From NCBI RefSeq assembly GCF_000711985.1, contig NZ_KL544005.1, positions 261,970 to 325,969 of the forward strand: a DNA stretch of 64,000 nt. Direction: 5' to 3'. This stretch comes from Rheinheimera texasensis DSM 17496. Its GTDB lineage: Bacteria; Pseudomonadota; Gammaproteobacteria; Enterobacterales; Alteromonadaceae. The notes beneath the pieces are model-generated. The model was given only the letters and a program-made list of their open reading frames with translations. It ran no database searches and was not told where the DNA came from. Position 1 is the first letter of the stretch; each line of letters begins with the position of its first letter. The position numbers and the translations under genes are program-made. Positions 9,304 to 16,714 of this stretch are shown here, piece after piece.

Positions 9304-10648
9304 GCTGTTTCGTCCATCGGCCCTTGCCTTGCTGCTGAGCCTCGGTGGCTGTGTCAGCAGCCAGTATCAGGCCCCGGTGCAGCTGACTGCTGAGCAGCCG
9401 TTGCCAGCGCAATATCAGCTGGTAGCAAAGCCAGCTGACTGGTGGCAACAACTGCACGACCCGCAACTGATGACGCTGTTACAGAAGGCCGGCGCACAAA
9501 ACGCCAGCTTGCTGGCAGCCAGTGCCAATGTAAAACGTTATGCCGCGCTGCAAAGTGATGCCGCTGACAATGATTTGCCAAAGCCTACCGCAACGGCAGG
9601 CATGGAACGTTCGCAGCAAGGTAAAGACGCTGTGGTATCCAGTCGCTATCAACAAGGTGTCAGCGTCAGCTGGCAACTGGACTTATCCGGCGCAGTCGCG
9701 CTGGCAGCACAGGCAGCAGAGCAAGACCGCGACATCGCCGTGTTGCGTCTGCAGGAACTGCAACTGGCGGTGCTGACCCAGGTCGCGCGGCATTATGGCG
9801 ACTGGCTGGGTGCGCAGCTGCAAATTGAAGTGGCGCAGGCCAACCTCGCCAATCTGGCGAAAACCCGCAGCATAGTGCAGGCGCAGCTCGATGCCGGTAG
9901 TGCGTCGGCACTGGAACTGACCCGCTTGCAGGCGCAGATTTATCAAGTGGAGGCCGGATTGCCGGCGCTCTATCTGCAGCAATCACAGGCGCAGCTGGCT
10001 TTGGCTGCGTTGACCGCGCAAACGGAAGTGAGGCTGACCAAACGCAGCCTGCCGCAATTCAGTCAGCCACTGGCGCTGGCGCAGTGGCAGGATGTATTGG
10101 CAAAACGGCCCGATTTGGCGATTGCCGAGCGGCAGCTGGCCAAAGTGCATACCCAGCTCGCGATTGATAAAGCCGCCTGGTATCCGCAGTTGTCGCTGCA
10201 GGGCTTTCTTGGGTTTGTCTCACTGGGTAGCGTCAAAACCGGCACTGAGCAGCAAAGCTGGAGCCTGGCACCGAGTTTAAGCTTGCCGGCGACAGATCCC
10301 TGGTCTGTGGCCGACCGCATAGACGCCAGCACTGCCGGCGCCGAAGTGGCGTTGCAGCAATACCGCGCTCAGGTGTTTGATGTCGTACGCGACCTCAAAG
10401 GCAGTCTGGATGCTTACAACCAGGGTCGGCGCGCCCAGTTACTGCAGCAGCAACAGCTCGCGGCGAGCAGCGAGGCGGTGCGGTTGACGCAATTACGCTA
10501 CCAGAGTGGTATGGCGGATTTCCTGCAGTTGCTGGATGCCGAGCGTGAACTACTGAGTGCGCGGGATCAGGCGGCTCGCCTCAGTCTGGCGAACTATCAA
10601 CAGATGGTTGGTTTATATCAGCAGTTTGCTGCGGGTATCGTGTTATAA
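9296..10648 (+). CDS. RND efflux outer membrane channel lipoprotein (OprM/NodT type)
   Basis: A 450-residue outer membrane factor with lipobox LGGC (Cys19) and the family pattern of two OEP repeats. The early segment KPADWWQQLHDPQLMTLLQKA and the later RPDLAIAERQLAKV and QYRAQVFDVVRDLK stretches are typical of the NodT/OprM family. It forms the TolC-like duct of the tripartite pump encoded just upstream; the gene starts inside the pump gene (8-bp overlap). Its stop overlaps the stop of the convergent binding-protein gene by 6 bp. No terminator hairpin is visible between the two. Confidence 0.95.
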   Translation: MTKLFRPSALALLLSLGGCVSSQYQAPVQLTAEQPLPAQYQLVAKPADWWQQLHDPQLMTLLQKAGAQNASLLAASANVKRYAALQSDAADNDLPKPTATAGMERSQQGKDAVVSSRYQQGVSVSWQLDLSGAVALAAQAAEQDRDIAVLRLQELQLAVLTQVARHYGDWLGAQLQIEVAQANLANLAKTRSIVQAQLDAGSASALELTRLQAQIYQVEAGLPALYLQQSQAQLALAALTAQTEVRLTKRSLPQFSQPLALAQWQDVLAKRPDLAIAERQLAKVHTQLAIDKAAWYPQLSLQGFLGFVSLGSVKTGTEQQSWSLAPSLSLPATDPWSVADRIDASTAGAEVALQQYRAQVFDVVRDLKGSLDAYNQGRRAQLLQQQQLAASSEAVRLTQLRYQSGMADFLQLLDAERELLSARDQAARLSLANYQQMVGLYQQFAAGIVL

Positions 10649-11413
10649 GCCGGTTTTCGCCGGCTGTTTCACACTGAGCTGCCAGCTGTATTTTTGCAGC
10701 AATGCCTTAAACTGGCCCTGGCTGGCACGGGCATTGATATAGTTATCCAGCAGCTGGCGCTGCAGCGGTCTTAAGCGTGGTGAATACACACAATGCACCT
10801 GATAATGCGCCAGCTCCAGTTGCTGCAACCGGTTCACCGGCAATAGATAATGAGCTTCCACTTCTGACATCACCACCGCATCCACTTTGCCAGCCAAAAA
10901 AGCTGCTGCTGCTTCTTCCGGTGACAAATAATCGTCTCGTTTCAGGCTGTTATTACGAAACAACGATTCTAATTGCGGGTACTTATAACCGGTAACTGTC
11001 GCGATAACACGAACTTGATCGCTCAGCGCCGTTAAGTCCGGCAAGGGCTTTTCACTGAGCACCACATCGGCATAAGCAAATAGTGGCGGACTCCAACGTA
11101 ATAAGGGTTCCGGATACCAGGCCGGATTGGCACGGCAATAGATATCGGCTTCGCTTTTCAGCAGCGCGCCGGCGATGGCGGCGCGTTCAAAAGATTTTAG
11201 CTGCAGCTGCATACCCAGTTGCTGGCTCAGTTCGCGATAAATATCAATGAGGTAACCGGAATGCTGTTGCGGATCTTTGGCGCGGATAATAGCCGGAGGC
11301 GTAATAAAAGCGCCATCGACGGCGGTCAGGACCTGCTCTGTGGCACTTGCGGTTGTTGTGACGATAAACAGCCCAATCAAGGTCAGGCTCCGCTGCATCC
11401 TGAAACTGCTCAC
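10643..11413 (-). CDS. Orphan periplasmic solute-binding protein (SBP_bac_3-like)
   Basis: A 256-residue protein with a signal peptide (about residues 1-24, ending TTTASA) followed by a two-lobed type II periplasmic binding fold. SGYLIDIYRELSQQLGMQLQLKSFERA and AFLAGKVDAVVMSEVEAHYLL are the recognisable halves of an amino-acid-type SBP_bac_3 domain. GTG at 11413 is chosen because GGGAAG lies six bases upstream; an internal ATG at 11398 lacks a site. No ABC permease or ATPase is nearby, so it may act as a sensor-type binding protein or pair with a distant system. Ligand unknown. Two other proteins of this kind lie in the window. Confidence 0.8.
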   Translation of the reverse strand: MSSFRMQRSLTLIGLFIVTTTASATEQVLTAVDGAFITPPAIIRAKDPQQHSGYLIDIYRELSQQLGMQLQLKSFERAAIAGALLKSEADIYCRANPAWYPEPLLRWSPPLFAYADVVLSEKPLPDLTALSDQVRVIATVTGYKYPQLESLFRNNSLKRDDYLSPEEAAAAFLAGKVDAVVMSEVEAHYLLPVNRLQQLELAHYQVHCVYSPRLRPLQRQLLDNYINARASQGQFKALLQKYSWQLSVKQPAKTGL

Positions 11414-11471
11414 TGCATACTTCCCTGTTGTTTTTTTCAGCAGTCTACGCCTTCAGGCGTCTGCTGACCAG

Positions 11472-11813
11472 TCAGATTTGTGCCAACATAGCGGACGAGC
11501 GCTCGCGGCGGCGATAGCTGGGATGCTGCCTTGCGCTGTGGCTGACCTGAAAGCGTTGACTGAAAAATTGCAGCACGCCATCGACACTGAGGCGGGCATA
11601 AGGTAATTGATGTCTGGCGATCACGGCGCTGCCGAGCTGGCTCAGCGCCTGCTCCAGTGTCAGTCCGGTTGGTTTGGGTAAACGATAGAGTTGAAACAGA
11701 AAATTCAGTGTGGACACAGCATAAGAAGCACCAGCCTGCACCCGGATTAATTGCAGCTCCTGTAAGCGGAAACCGATGTCGCGGATGCGTTGTAAACGAA
11801 GATGCTCGGTCAT
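11472..11813 (-). CDS. Hypothetical protein, 113 residues
   Basis: A short cytosolic-looking protein with an Arg/Leu/Gln-rich composition and no signal peptide, membrane segment or recognised domain. Its support is the good ribosome binding site (AAGGA, eight bases before the ATG at 11813) and a sensible amino-acid composition, which the competing frame from 11437 to 11880 lacks. It sits alone between a binding-protein gene and a divergent sugar-kinase gene. I do not recognise it. Confidence 0.5.
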   Translation of the reverse strand: MTEHLRLQRIRDIGFRLQELQLIRVQAGASYAVSTLNFLFQLYRLPKPTGLTLEQALSQLGSAVIARHQLPYARLSVDGVLQFFSQRFQVSHSARQHPSYRRRERSSAMLAQI

Positions 11814-12069
11814 GATGTCGGTCCTTACTGATACTGCTGATACTGCTGTATCGGAGTGAGACCGCTAAACTTGAATGCAAAACGCGGCCCTCTCAGGCGA
11901 GAACTTGTCGAAGTTACTATTATTCAGTTAGTTAGCGTTTATAAAAAACCGGGGAATACACAGCAGTAACGATCAGCGCAGCCAGACAGTAAAAATATTT
12001 GCGCCAGCCCCTTTAATAACATCATGTGATTAATTAAGCTTCGAGTTCAACAAGCCAGTGGAGAACAAC

Positions 12070-13011
12070 ATGATTGCAGTGATTGGCGAGAACGTTATCG
12101 ATATTTTCAGCGAAGCAGACGGCCGTTTTGTGGCGAAAACCGGCGGTTCGCCATTAAATCTGGCCATCGCCTGTGCTTTGCAGCAGGTGCCGGTCAGCTA
12201 TATGTCACCGTTGTCGTCAGATGCTTTTGGTGATGCTTTTCGTCAGCTGTTGCAAAGCCGTGGAGTCAGCGCCGGCTTTCCGCAGCCATCCACGGCACCC
12301 AGTTCTTTGGCTTTTGTCCGCATTGATGCGAATGGTCAACCCAGCTACAGCTTGTATCGTCAAGGTATTGCCGATCGGGATTACAGCGCCGAGCAGCTGA
12401 TTGCAGCGTTGCCGGCGGACTGCCGTGTCCTGCACACCGGGTCGCTGGCGCTGGAACCGCAAGATGCCGGGAAATTAATCCCGGTGTTACAGGCCGCCAA
12501 ACAGCGCGGGATCAGGCTCAGCATCGATATCAATGTGCGGTTGCAGTTTGTCAGCGATGTTGCAGCGTACCGTGCTGTGATTGAGCAGGTGCTGACAATG
12601 GCCGACTATATCAAAGCCAGTGATGAAGATTTAGCGGCACTTTATCCGGCGCTCAGCTTGCAAAGCGCGGTCGGAAAAATCCGCGCTCTGGCACCAGAGG
12701 CGCTGTTGGCGCTGACGTGTGGGGCCGAAGGTGCGAGCCTGTATCTGGGCAGCCAAGTCATTTCACAGCCGGTGATTCAACCGACGGTTTTTGTTGACAC
12801 CGTCGGTGCCGGCGATACCTTTTTTGCTAATTTGCTGGTGCAGTTGCTGCAGTTACATCAAGCGAATCAATCACTTACCGATTTAGATTTAGCCTTGTGC
12901 CAAAGCGCACTGCAGCGCGCCTGCCTCGCCGCCAGTCTGAATATTGCCAAAGCTGGCTGTCAGCCGCCGGATAAAGCCACGCTCGATGCAGCCTTACTGA
13001 AACTTGCATAA
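12070..13011 (+). CDS. PfkB family carbohydrate kinase (fructokinase-like)
   Basis: A 313-residue ribokinase-fold sugar kinase. The N-terminus (AVIGENVIDIF), the substrate-binding GGSPLNLAIACA and the C-terminal PfkB signature DTVGAGDTFFANLL with its catalytic Asp and anion hole are all intact. ATP-dependent phosphorylation of a ketose or nucleoside is expected; fructokinase is the commonest activity for this subgroup, but the sugar is not certain. The ATG at 12070 is preferred (GGAG six bases upstream) over a GTG at 12058. It stands alone, with no transporter or glycosidase beside it, and is 20 kb from the GalNAc locus. A role there as the missing tagatose-6-phosphate kinase is possible but unsupported. 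Confidence 0.88.
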   Translation: MIAVIGENVIDIFSEADGRFVAKTGGSPLNLAIACALQQVPVSYMSPLSSDAFGDAFRQLLQSRGVSAGFPQPSTAPSSLAFVRIDANGQPSYSLYRQGIADRDYSAEQLIAALPADCRVLHTGSLALEPQDAGKLIPVLQAAKQRGIRLSIDINVRLQFVSDVAAYRAVIEQVLTMADYIKASDEDLAALYPALSLQSAVGKIRALAPEALLALTCGAEGASLYLGSQVISQPVIQPTVFVDTVGAGDTFFANLLVQLLQLHQANQSLTDLDLALCQSALQRACLAASLNIAKAGCQPPDKATLDAALLKLA

Positions 13012-13051
13012 AAACTAATTTAACCTGTTCCCATTTTACCTAATATCAGTT

Positions 13052-13084
13052 ATAGATATCCGTAGTTTTTATATGGATATCTAT
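13052..13084. repeat. Perfect inverted repeat in the leader of a diguanylate cyclase gene
   Basis: ATAGATATCC at 13052-13061 and GGATATCTAT at 13075-13084 form a 10-bp stem with a 13-base T-rich loop. It ends 16 bases before the cyclase start codon. It could be an operator or an mRNA hairpin near the ribosome binding site. Confidence 0.6.
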
Positions 13085-13100
13085 TAACGGATTGCAGGAC

Positions 13101-14264
13101 ATGGACAGTTATACCCTGATGATCACCACCTGCCTGACGGCAGCGACCATGGCATTGACATTTTTTGGTCTGGCCGCTGCCAGCCGGCGTGAAACTTACC
13201 TGATCATGTGGGGCTGTGCCGGCCTGATGTTTTTGTGTAACAGTGTGTTGGCCTGTATCGCATTTCATGTGCAGTTACCCTATCTGCTGGCTCCCGGCTT
13301 TGCCAACACCTGCACTGTACTTGGTTATCTGTTTTTGTTACTGGGGCTGCGGCTATATCTCAGGCTGGCCATTCAGTTGTACTGGCTGCCCCTGCTGGCA
13401 ACGCTGACTTATGCTGTCAATCTGCTACCCTGGACTCAAATCGATGTCAGCCATCGCATCTTGTTAAACTTCCCGATTTTGTTTGGTCTGCAGACGATAA
13501 TAGTGCTGTTATTATTCCGCCATCGCCAGCCACAACTAAAAAAGGCCTATACCGCACTCGCGCTGGTTTTCATCCTGAATGCAGCGCAGATGGCAGCGCG
13601 CTGGTGTTATTTGCTGGTCGACGATACACCGGGTCTGACCTTCCTCGGCAGCCAGCTGGTACAGACGCTGGGCCGGCTGGCGATGTTTGTCTTTGTCCTG
13701 ATGGCTACTTTTGCCTGCGCTTTACTGGTGATCCGACGACAGGAACTGGTCCTGCGCGAACATTCTGACAAAGACCCGCTGACGGGTTGTTACAATCGCC
13801 GTGCCCTGCAGCGGCTGCTGGACCAGATAGAACAGCGCCGGCCCCCCCAACCACAGCCTCTGAGCCTGATTATTTTTGACGTCGATCACTTTAAACACAT
13901 CAATGACAATTTTGGCCATGCCTGCGGCGATCAGGTGCTGGCTGAGCTTTGCCTGAGCATCCAGCAGGAGCTGCGCAGCACTGATTTACTGTTTCGTTTA
14001 GGCGGCGAAGAATTTGCCGTGGCACTGCCAAATACTCAGCTGCACGTCGCCAGCCAGATCGCCGAACGTCTGCGACAGCGGGCGCTGGCGCTGAAACTAT
14101 CGCAGCAGCCAGATTGCCGGATCAGTATCAGCCTGGGCGTCAGTGCCGGGTTTACCAACACCAGGCCCTGGACTGAATTACTCAAACAAGCCGATAGCGC
14201 TTTATACCAGGCCAAGCATCTTGGCCGGAATCAGACGCTTTGTTATGCTGAAACCAACTGTTAG
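13101..14264 (+). CDS. Membrane diguanylate cyclase (GGDEF)
   Basis: A 387-residue protein with about six transmembrane helices in its first 210 residues, without a recognised sensory domain, followed by a GGDEF domain. The motif is GGEEF at 301-305, an active variant, and RSTD (RxxD inhibitory site) sits five residues before it, so c-di-GMP synthesis with feedback inhibition is expected. The start is ambiguous: ATG at 13101 is very close to AGGA, and TTG at 13092 has only a weak site. A perfect hairpin precedes it. The K+ channel gene begins 18 bp after the stop and is probably co-transcribed. Confidence 0.92.
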   Translation: MDSYTLMITTCLTAATMALTFFGLAAASRRETYLIMWGCAGLMFLCNSVLACIAFHVQLPYLLAPGFANTCTVLGYLFLLLGLRLYLRLAIQLYWLPLLATLTYAVNLLPWTQIDVSHRILLNFPILFGLQTIIVLLLFRHRQPQLKKAYTALALVFILNAAQMAARWCYLLVDDTPGLTFLGSQLVQTLGRLAMFVFVLMATFACALLVIRRQELVLREHSDKDPLTGCYNRRALQRLLDQIEQRRPPQPQPLSLIIFDVDHFKHINDNFGHACGDQVLAELCLSIQQELRSTDLLFRLGGEEFAVALPNTQLHVASQIAERLRQRALALKLSQQPDCRISISLGVSAGFTNTRPWTELLKQADSALYQAKHLGRNQTLCYAETNC

Positions 14265-14282
14265 GTTTTCGGTCCGTTTTTA

Positions 14283-14651
14283 ATGAAAAAATTATTGATT
14301 TACATAGCAAATCGTCTTTGGCTCATTCTGGCAATTTATGCCGGCAGTTTGATTTTCGGCGCGATTAGCTTTGCCGTGATTGAACAAAAATCGCTGGCTG
14401 ACGGCATATGGTGGGCCACAGTCACGTCGCTGACCATTGGCTACGGTGATTTAACCCCCGTGACTCCCATCGGGCGTTTTGTCGGCATTCTGTTTGGCCA
14501 TTTCTGGATTTTTGTCGTGATCCCGATGATTGTCGCCAACATCATTATGCATCTGGTCGAAGATAAACATCTGTTCAGTGACGAAGAACAACGTGAACTG
14601 ATGCAGCGCCTCAAACGCATAGAAGCACGTTTGGAACAAAGCAAAGACTAA
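14283..14651 (+). CDS. Small two-helix potassium channel (Ion_trans_2)
   Basis: A 122-residue membrane protein with helix, pore loop, helix topology. The selectivity filter TIGYGD is at residues 51-56, diagnostic of K+ channels, and no ligand-binding RCK domain follows. The C-terminus is a short charged amphipathic helix (FSDEEQRELMQRLKRIEARLEQ) that may form a tetrameric coiled coil, as in KcsA-like channels. It lies directly behind a diguanylate cyclase gene and is probably read from the same transcript. Whether this coupling is functional is not known. Confidence 0.88.
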   Translation: MKKLLIYIANRLWLILAIYAGSLIFGAISFAVIEQKSLADGIWWATVTSLTIGYGDLTPVTPIGRFVGILFGHFWIFVVIPMIVANIIMHLVEDKHLFSDEEQRELMQRLKRIEARLEQSKD

Positions 14652-14661
14652 GTCATATCAC

Positions 14662-14699
14662 CAAGCGCAGCCGCTTTGGATTCACGTCGGCTGCGCTTG
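14662..14699. terminator. Inverted repeat between convergent genes (probable terminator)
   Basis: CAAGCGCAGCCG at 14662-14673 pairs with CGGCTGCGCTTG at 14688-14699: a 12-bp perfect stem with a 14-base loop. There is no T-run on either side, so termination would be weak or the hairpin may protect the 3' ends. Confidence 0.55.
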
Positions 14700-14709
14700 T
14701 CAGAGCATA

Positions 14710-16407
14710 TCAACGCTTGGGGATCACTAGTTGATGCGGCGCCAGCCACTGCGCGGTAGCGCTATGAACTGAGGCGATTTGATGCCATTGAGCACGACAT
14801 TCTTGATGACTGAACTCCACCAATAAATACCCGCGCCGCGACAATTCACACCAGGCTAATTCGTCAATCAGCTGTGGTAACAAATGCGCTAACTGCGCCG
14901 CCTGCGCACCATCCAGTTTCAGATACTCTTCAATACCAGGCGATGACACTGAAGCCGTGGCCAGCTCAGTCGCCACAGGCTCACCTGCCGCGTTTTTCAG
15001 TTCGCTGTGCCAGGCATTGTGAGTATCGCCCGCCAGTACCAGCACTTGGCGACCACTCTGTTGCAAGCGCTGATACAAGTGTTCACGTTCGGCCGGGAAC
15101 CCGTCCCAGGCGTCGAGATTATAAGGCAACACGCCTTGCAGCCGCTGTTGTTCAGCAGCAGTCAGTTTCGCCAGCGGTTGCGCTTTTAAATCAGCCAGTT
15201 GTTGTAATTGTGGTAATAACTCCGCGCCGGGTTTACCTAGCGCGGCCAAAGCTTCCCCCGGTAGTTCCATCCGCGCCATCAGCACCTGCTGCGCCAGCAC
15301 CTGCCAGTGGCAAGCGGATTGACTCAGGCCCTGGCTCAGCCAGTCCAACTGCGCCGGCCCCAACAAAGTCCGCGCCGGGTCCTGCACCGCTTTGATCATT
15401 GCCGCGACATCGAGTTTGCCATCGCGCTGAAACTGCGGGAAATCCAGCCATTGGCTGCGGGCACAAACCCGGGTATCCAGCAGATACAGCTGGACTAAGT
15501 CGCCATAAGCCAGACTGCGGTACAAAGGTTCACCTTGCTGCACCTGTGGCCGGATCGGCAGCCACTCGTAATACGCCTGCAGCGCCGCCAGTTTACGCGC
15601 CTGAAAATCGCCCTCGCCCGGGCTGTGGTTTTCGGCACCGCCAGTCCAGGTATCGTTGGCGATTTCATGGTCGTCCCAGACCAGTAAAAACGGATGACGA
15701 CCATGCAGTTGCGCCAGCGCAGCATCGGCGCGATAGCAAGCGTAGCGCCGGCGATAGTCTTGCAAAGTTAACAATTCACAGCGGTTATCCGGCGCATACA
15801 AACGGCCAAACTCGGCGGCGCGCTCTGTGGCATAACCATCGGCGGCATATTCATACAGATAATCACCAAGGTGGATCACCGCGTCTAAATCGCTGCGTTC
15901 TGCCAGTTGCTGATAAACATGAAAATAACCGGCTGGATAATTACTGCAGCTGACCACAGCAAAACGGGCGGCAGTTAAAGCGCCTTGCGGCAGCGTGCGG
16001 GTCTGCCCCACCGGTGAGGACACCGAACCGGCCCGAAAACGATAAAAATAGGACTGGCCGGCGCTTAAACCGGCGGCATCGACTTTAGCGCAATAATCCT
16101 GGTCAGCATGCGCCACACAATTGGCGGCGACCACTAAGTTGCGAAACGCCGCATCTGTGGCGACTTCCAGTAGCATCTGCACCTGAGCCAGCGGGCCGGC
16201 GGGCGTCACCCGCGTCCATAACACCACCCGGTCATGCAGCGGGTCGCCGCTGGCGACACCATGCAGAAAATTAACCGGAAACTCAGGCTCTGCGCCCCCC
16301 AACGTTGCACCTGGCGCGCTGACACAACCACTGACAGTACTAAAACCACCGGCTGCAGCCACTATGGCGGACAACCTCAAAAACTCACGACGACTCCACT
16401 GCTTCAT
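14710..16407 (-). CDS. PhoD-like alkaline phosphatase/phosphodiesterase, Tat-exported
   Basis: A 565-residue metallophosphatase of the alkaline phosphatase D family. It begins with a twin-arginine signal (SRREFLRLS, then a hydrophobic core ending at a Cys, VSGC, which could also be lipidated). It has the family N-terminal domain (GVASGDPLHDRVVLWTRVTP) and metal-site motifs SCSNYPAGYFHVY, VIHLGDYLYEY, VWDDHEIANDTW and LAGDTHNAWHSEL. PhoD enzymes use Ca2+/Fe3+ and hydrolyse phosphate monoesters and diesters outside the cytoplasm. ATG 16407 was chosen because GGAG lies six bases upstream and the Tat motif follows at once; the longer frame adds 24 unsupported residues. No Pho box was recognised upstream. 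Confidence 0.93.
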   Translation of the reverse strand: MKQWSRREFLRLSAIVAAAGGFSTVSGCVSAPGATLGGAEPEFPVNFLHGVASGDPLHDRVVLWTRVTPAGPLAQVQMLLEVATDAAFRNLVVAANCVAHADQDYCAKVDAAGLSAGQSYFYRFRAGSVSSPVGQTRTLPQGALTAARFAVVSCSNYPAGYFHVYQQLAERSDLDAVIHLGDYLYEYAADGYATERAAEFGRLYAPDNRCELLTLQDYRRRYACYRADAALAQLHGRHPFLLVWDDHEIANDTWTGGAENHSPGEGDFQARKLAALQAYYEWLPIRPQVQQGEPLYRSLAYGDLVQLYLLDTRVCARSQWLDFPQFQRDGKLDVAAMIKAVQDPARTLLGPAQLDWLSQGLSQSACHWQVLAQQVLMARMELPGEALAALGKPGAELLPQLQQLADLKAQPLAKLTAAEQQRLQGVLPYNLDAWDGFPAEREHLYQRLQQSGRQVLVLAGDTHNAWHSELKNAAGEPVATELATASVSSPGIEEYLKLDGAQAAQLAHLLPQLIDELAWCELSRRGYLLVEFSHQECRAQWHQIASVHSATAQWLAPHQLVIPKR

Positions 16408-16714
16408 ATCAGACTCCGGCTGTATTTGCGCCAGTCTGCGTGAAGAAAATGACCGGTTGATGACGTTGACACCACACAATGCTGCGCCATAAATCTTTCA
16501 CGGAATTGTCAGAAATTTGCCGCATCGCGCAGGCAAGATGCTCGCGGCTTCTTCCTGTGGCCACCCCGTTTTGGGTTGTTGTGTATCCTTGTCCTTGGTC
16601 CTTGCCGATTTTTTGGGGCCTGAATGGTGACGTCATCTGACGTCACCTTTTTTATTGGCGAATCACAACGCCGGCGTCACCGGCGCTTCATCACGGTGGT
16701 GAATTCATGCACGG
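16408..16714. other. Intergenic region with an orphan terminator
   Basis: This 307-bp gap between two minus-strand genes holds no convincing coding frame. Its notable content is the plus-strand hairpin with T-run described separately and a pair of GC-rich hairpin-forming segments around 16670. Confidence 0.5.
16626..16653 (+). terminator. Strong rho-independent terminator with no upstream plus-strand gene
   Basis: GGTGACGTCA-TC-TGACGTCACC followed by TTTTTT. The 10-bp perfect stem and T-run are oriented for plus-strand transcription, yet no plus-strand gene lies upstream of it for 2 kb. It may end a small RNA starting around 16500-16560. Confidence 0.7.

Noticed and set aside
11437-11880. 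147-residue minus-strand frame overlapping the 113-residue hypothetical
   Set aside because: Ser/Thr/Arg-rich low-complexity product, and the 113-residue frame has the good ribosome site.
12070-13011. PfkB kinase as the missing tagatose-6-phosphate kinase of the GalNAc pathway
   Set aside because: It is 20 kb away, has no CTTTC sites nearby and resembles fructokinases; the link is not supported.
15399-15953. 184-residue plus-strand frame inside the PhoD-like gene
   Set aside because: Pro/His/Arg-rich shadow of the PhoD gene, which has all metal-site motifs.
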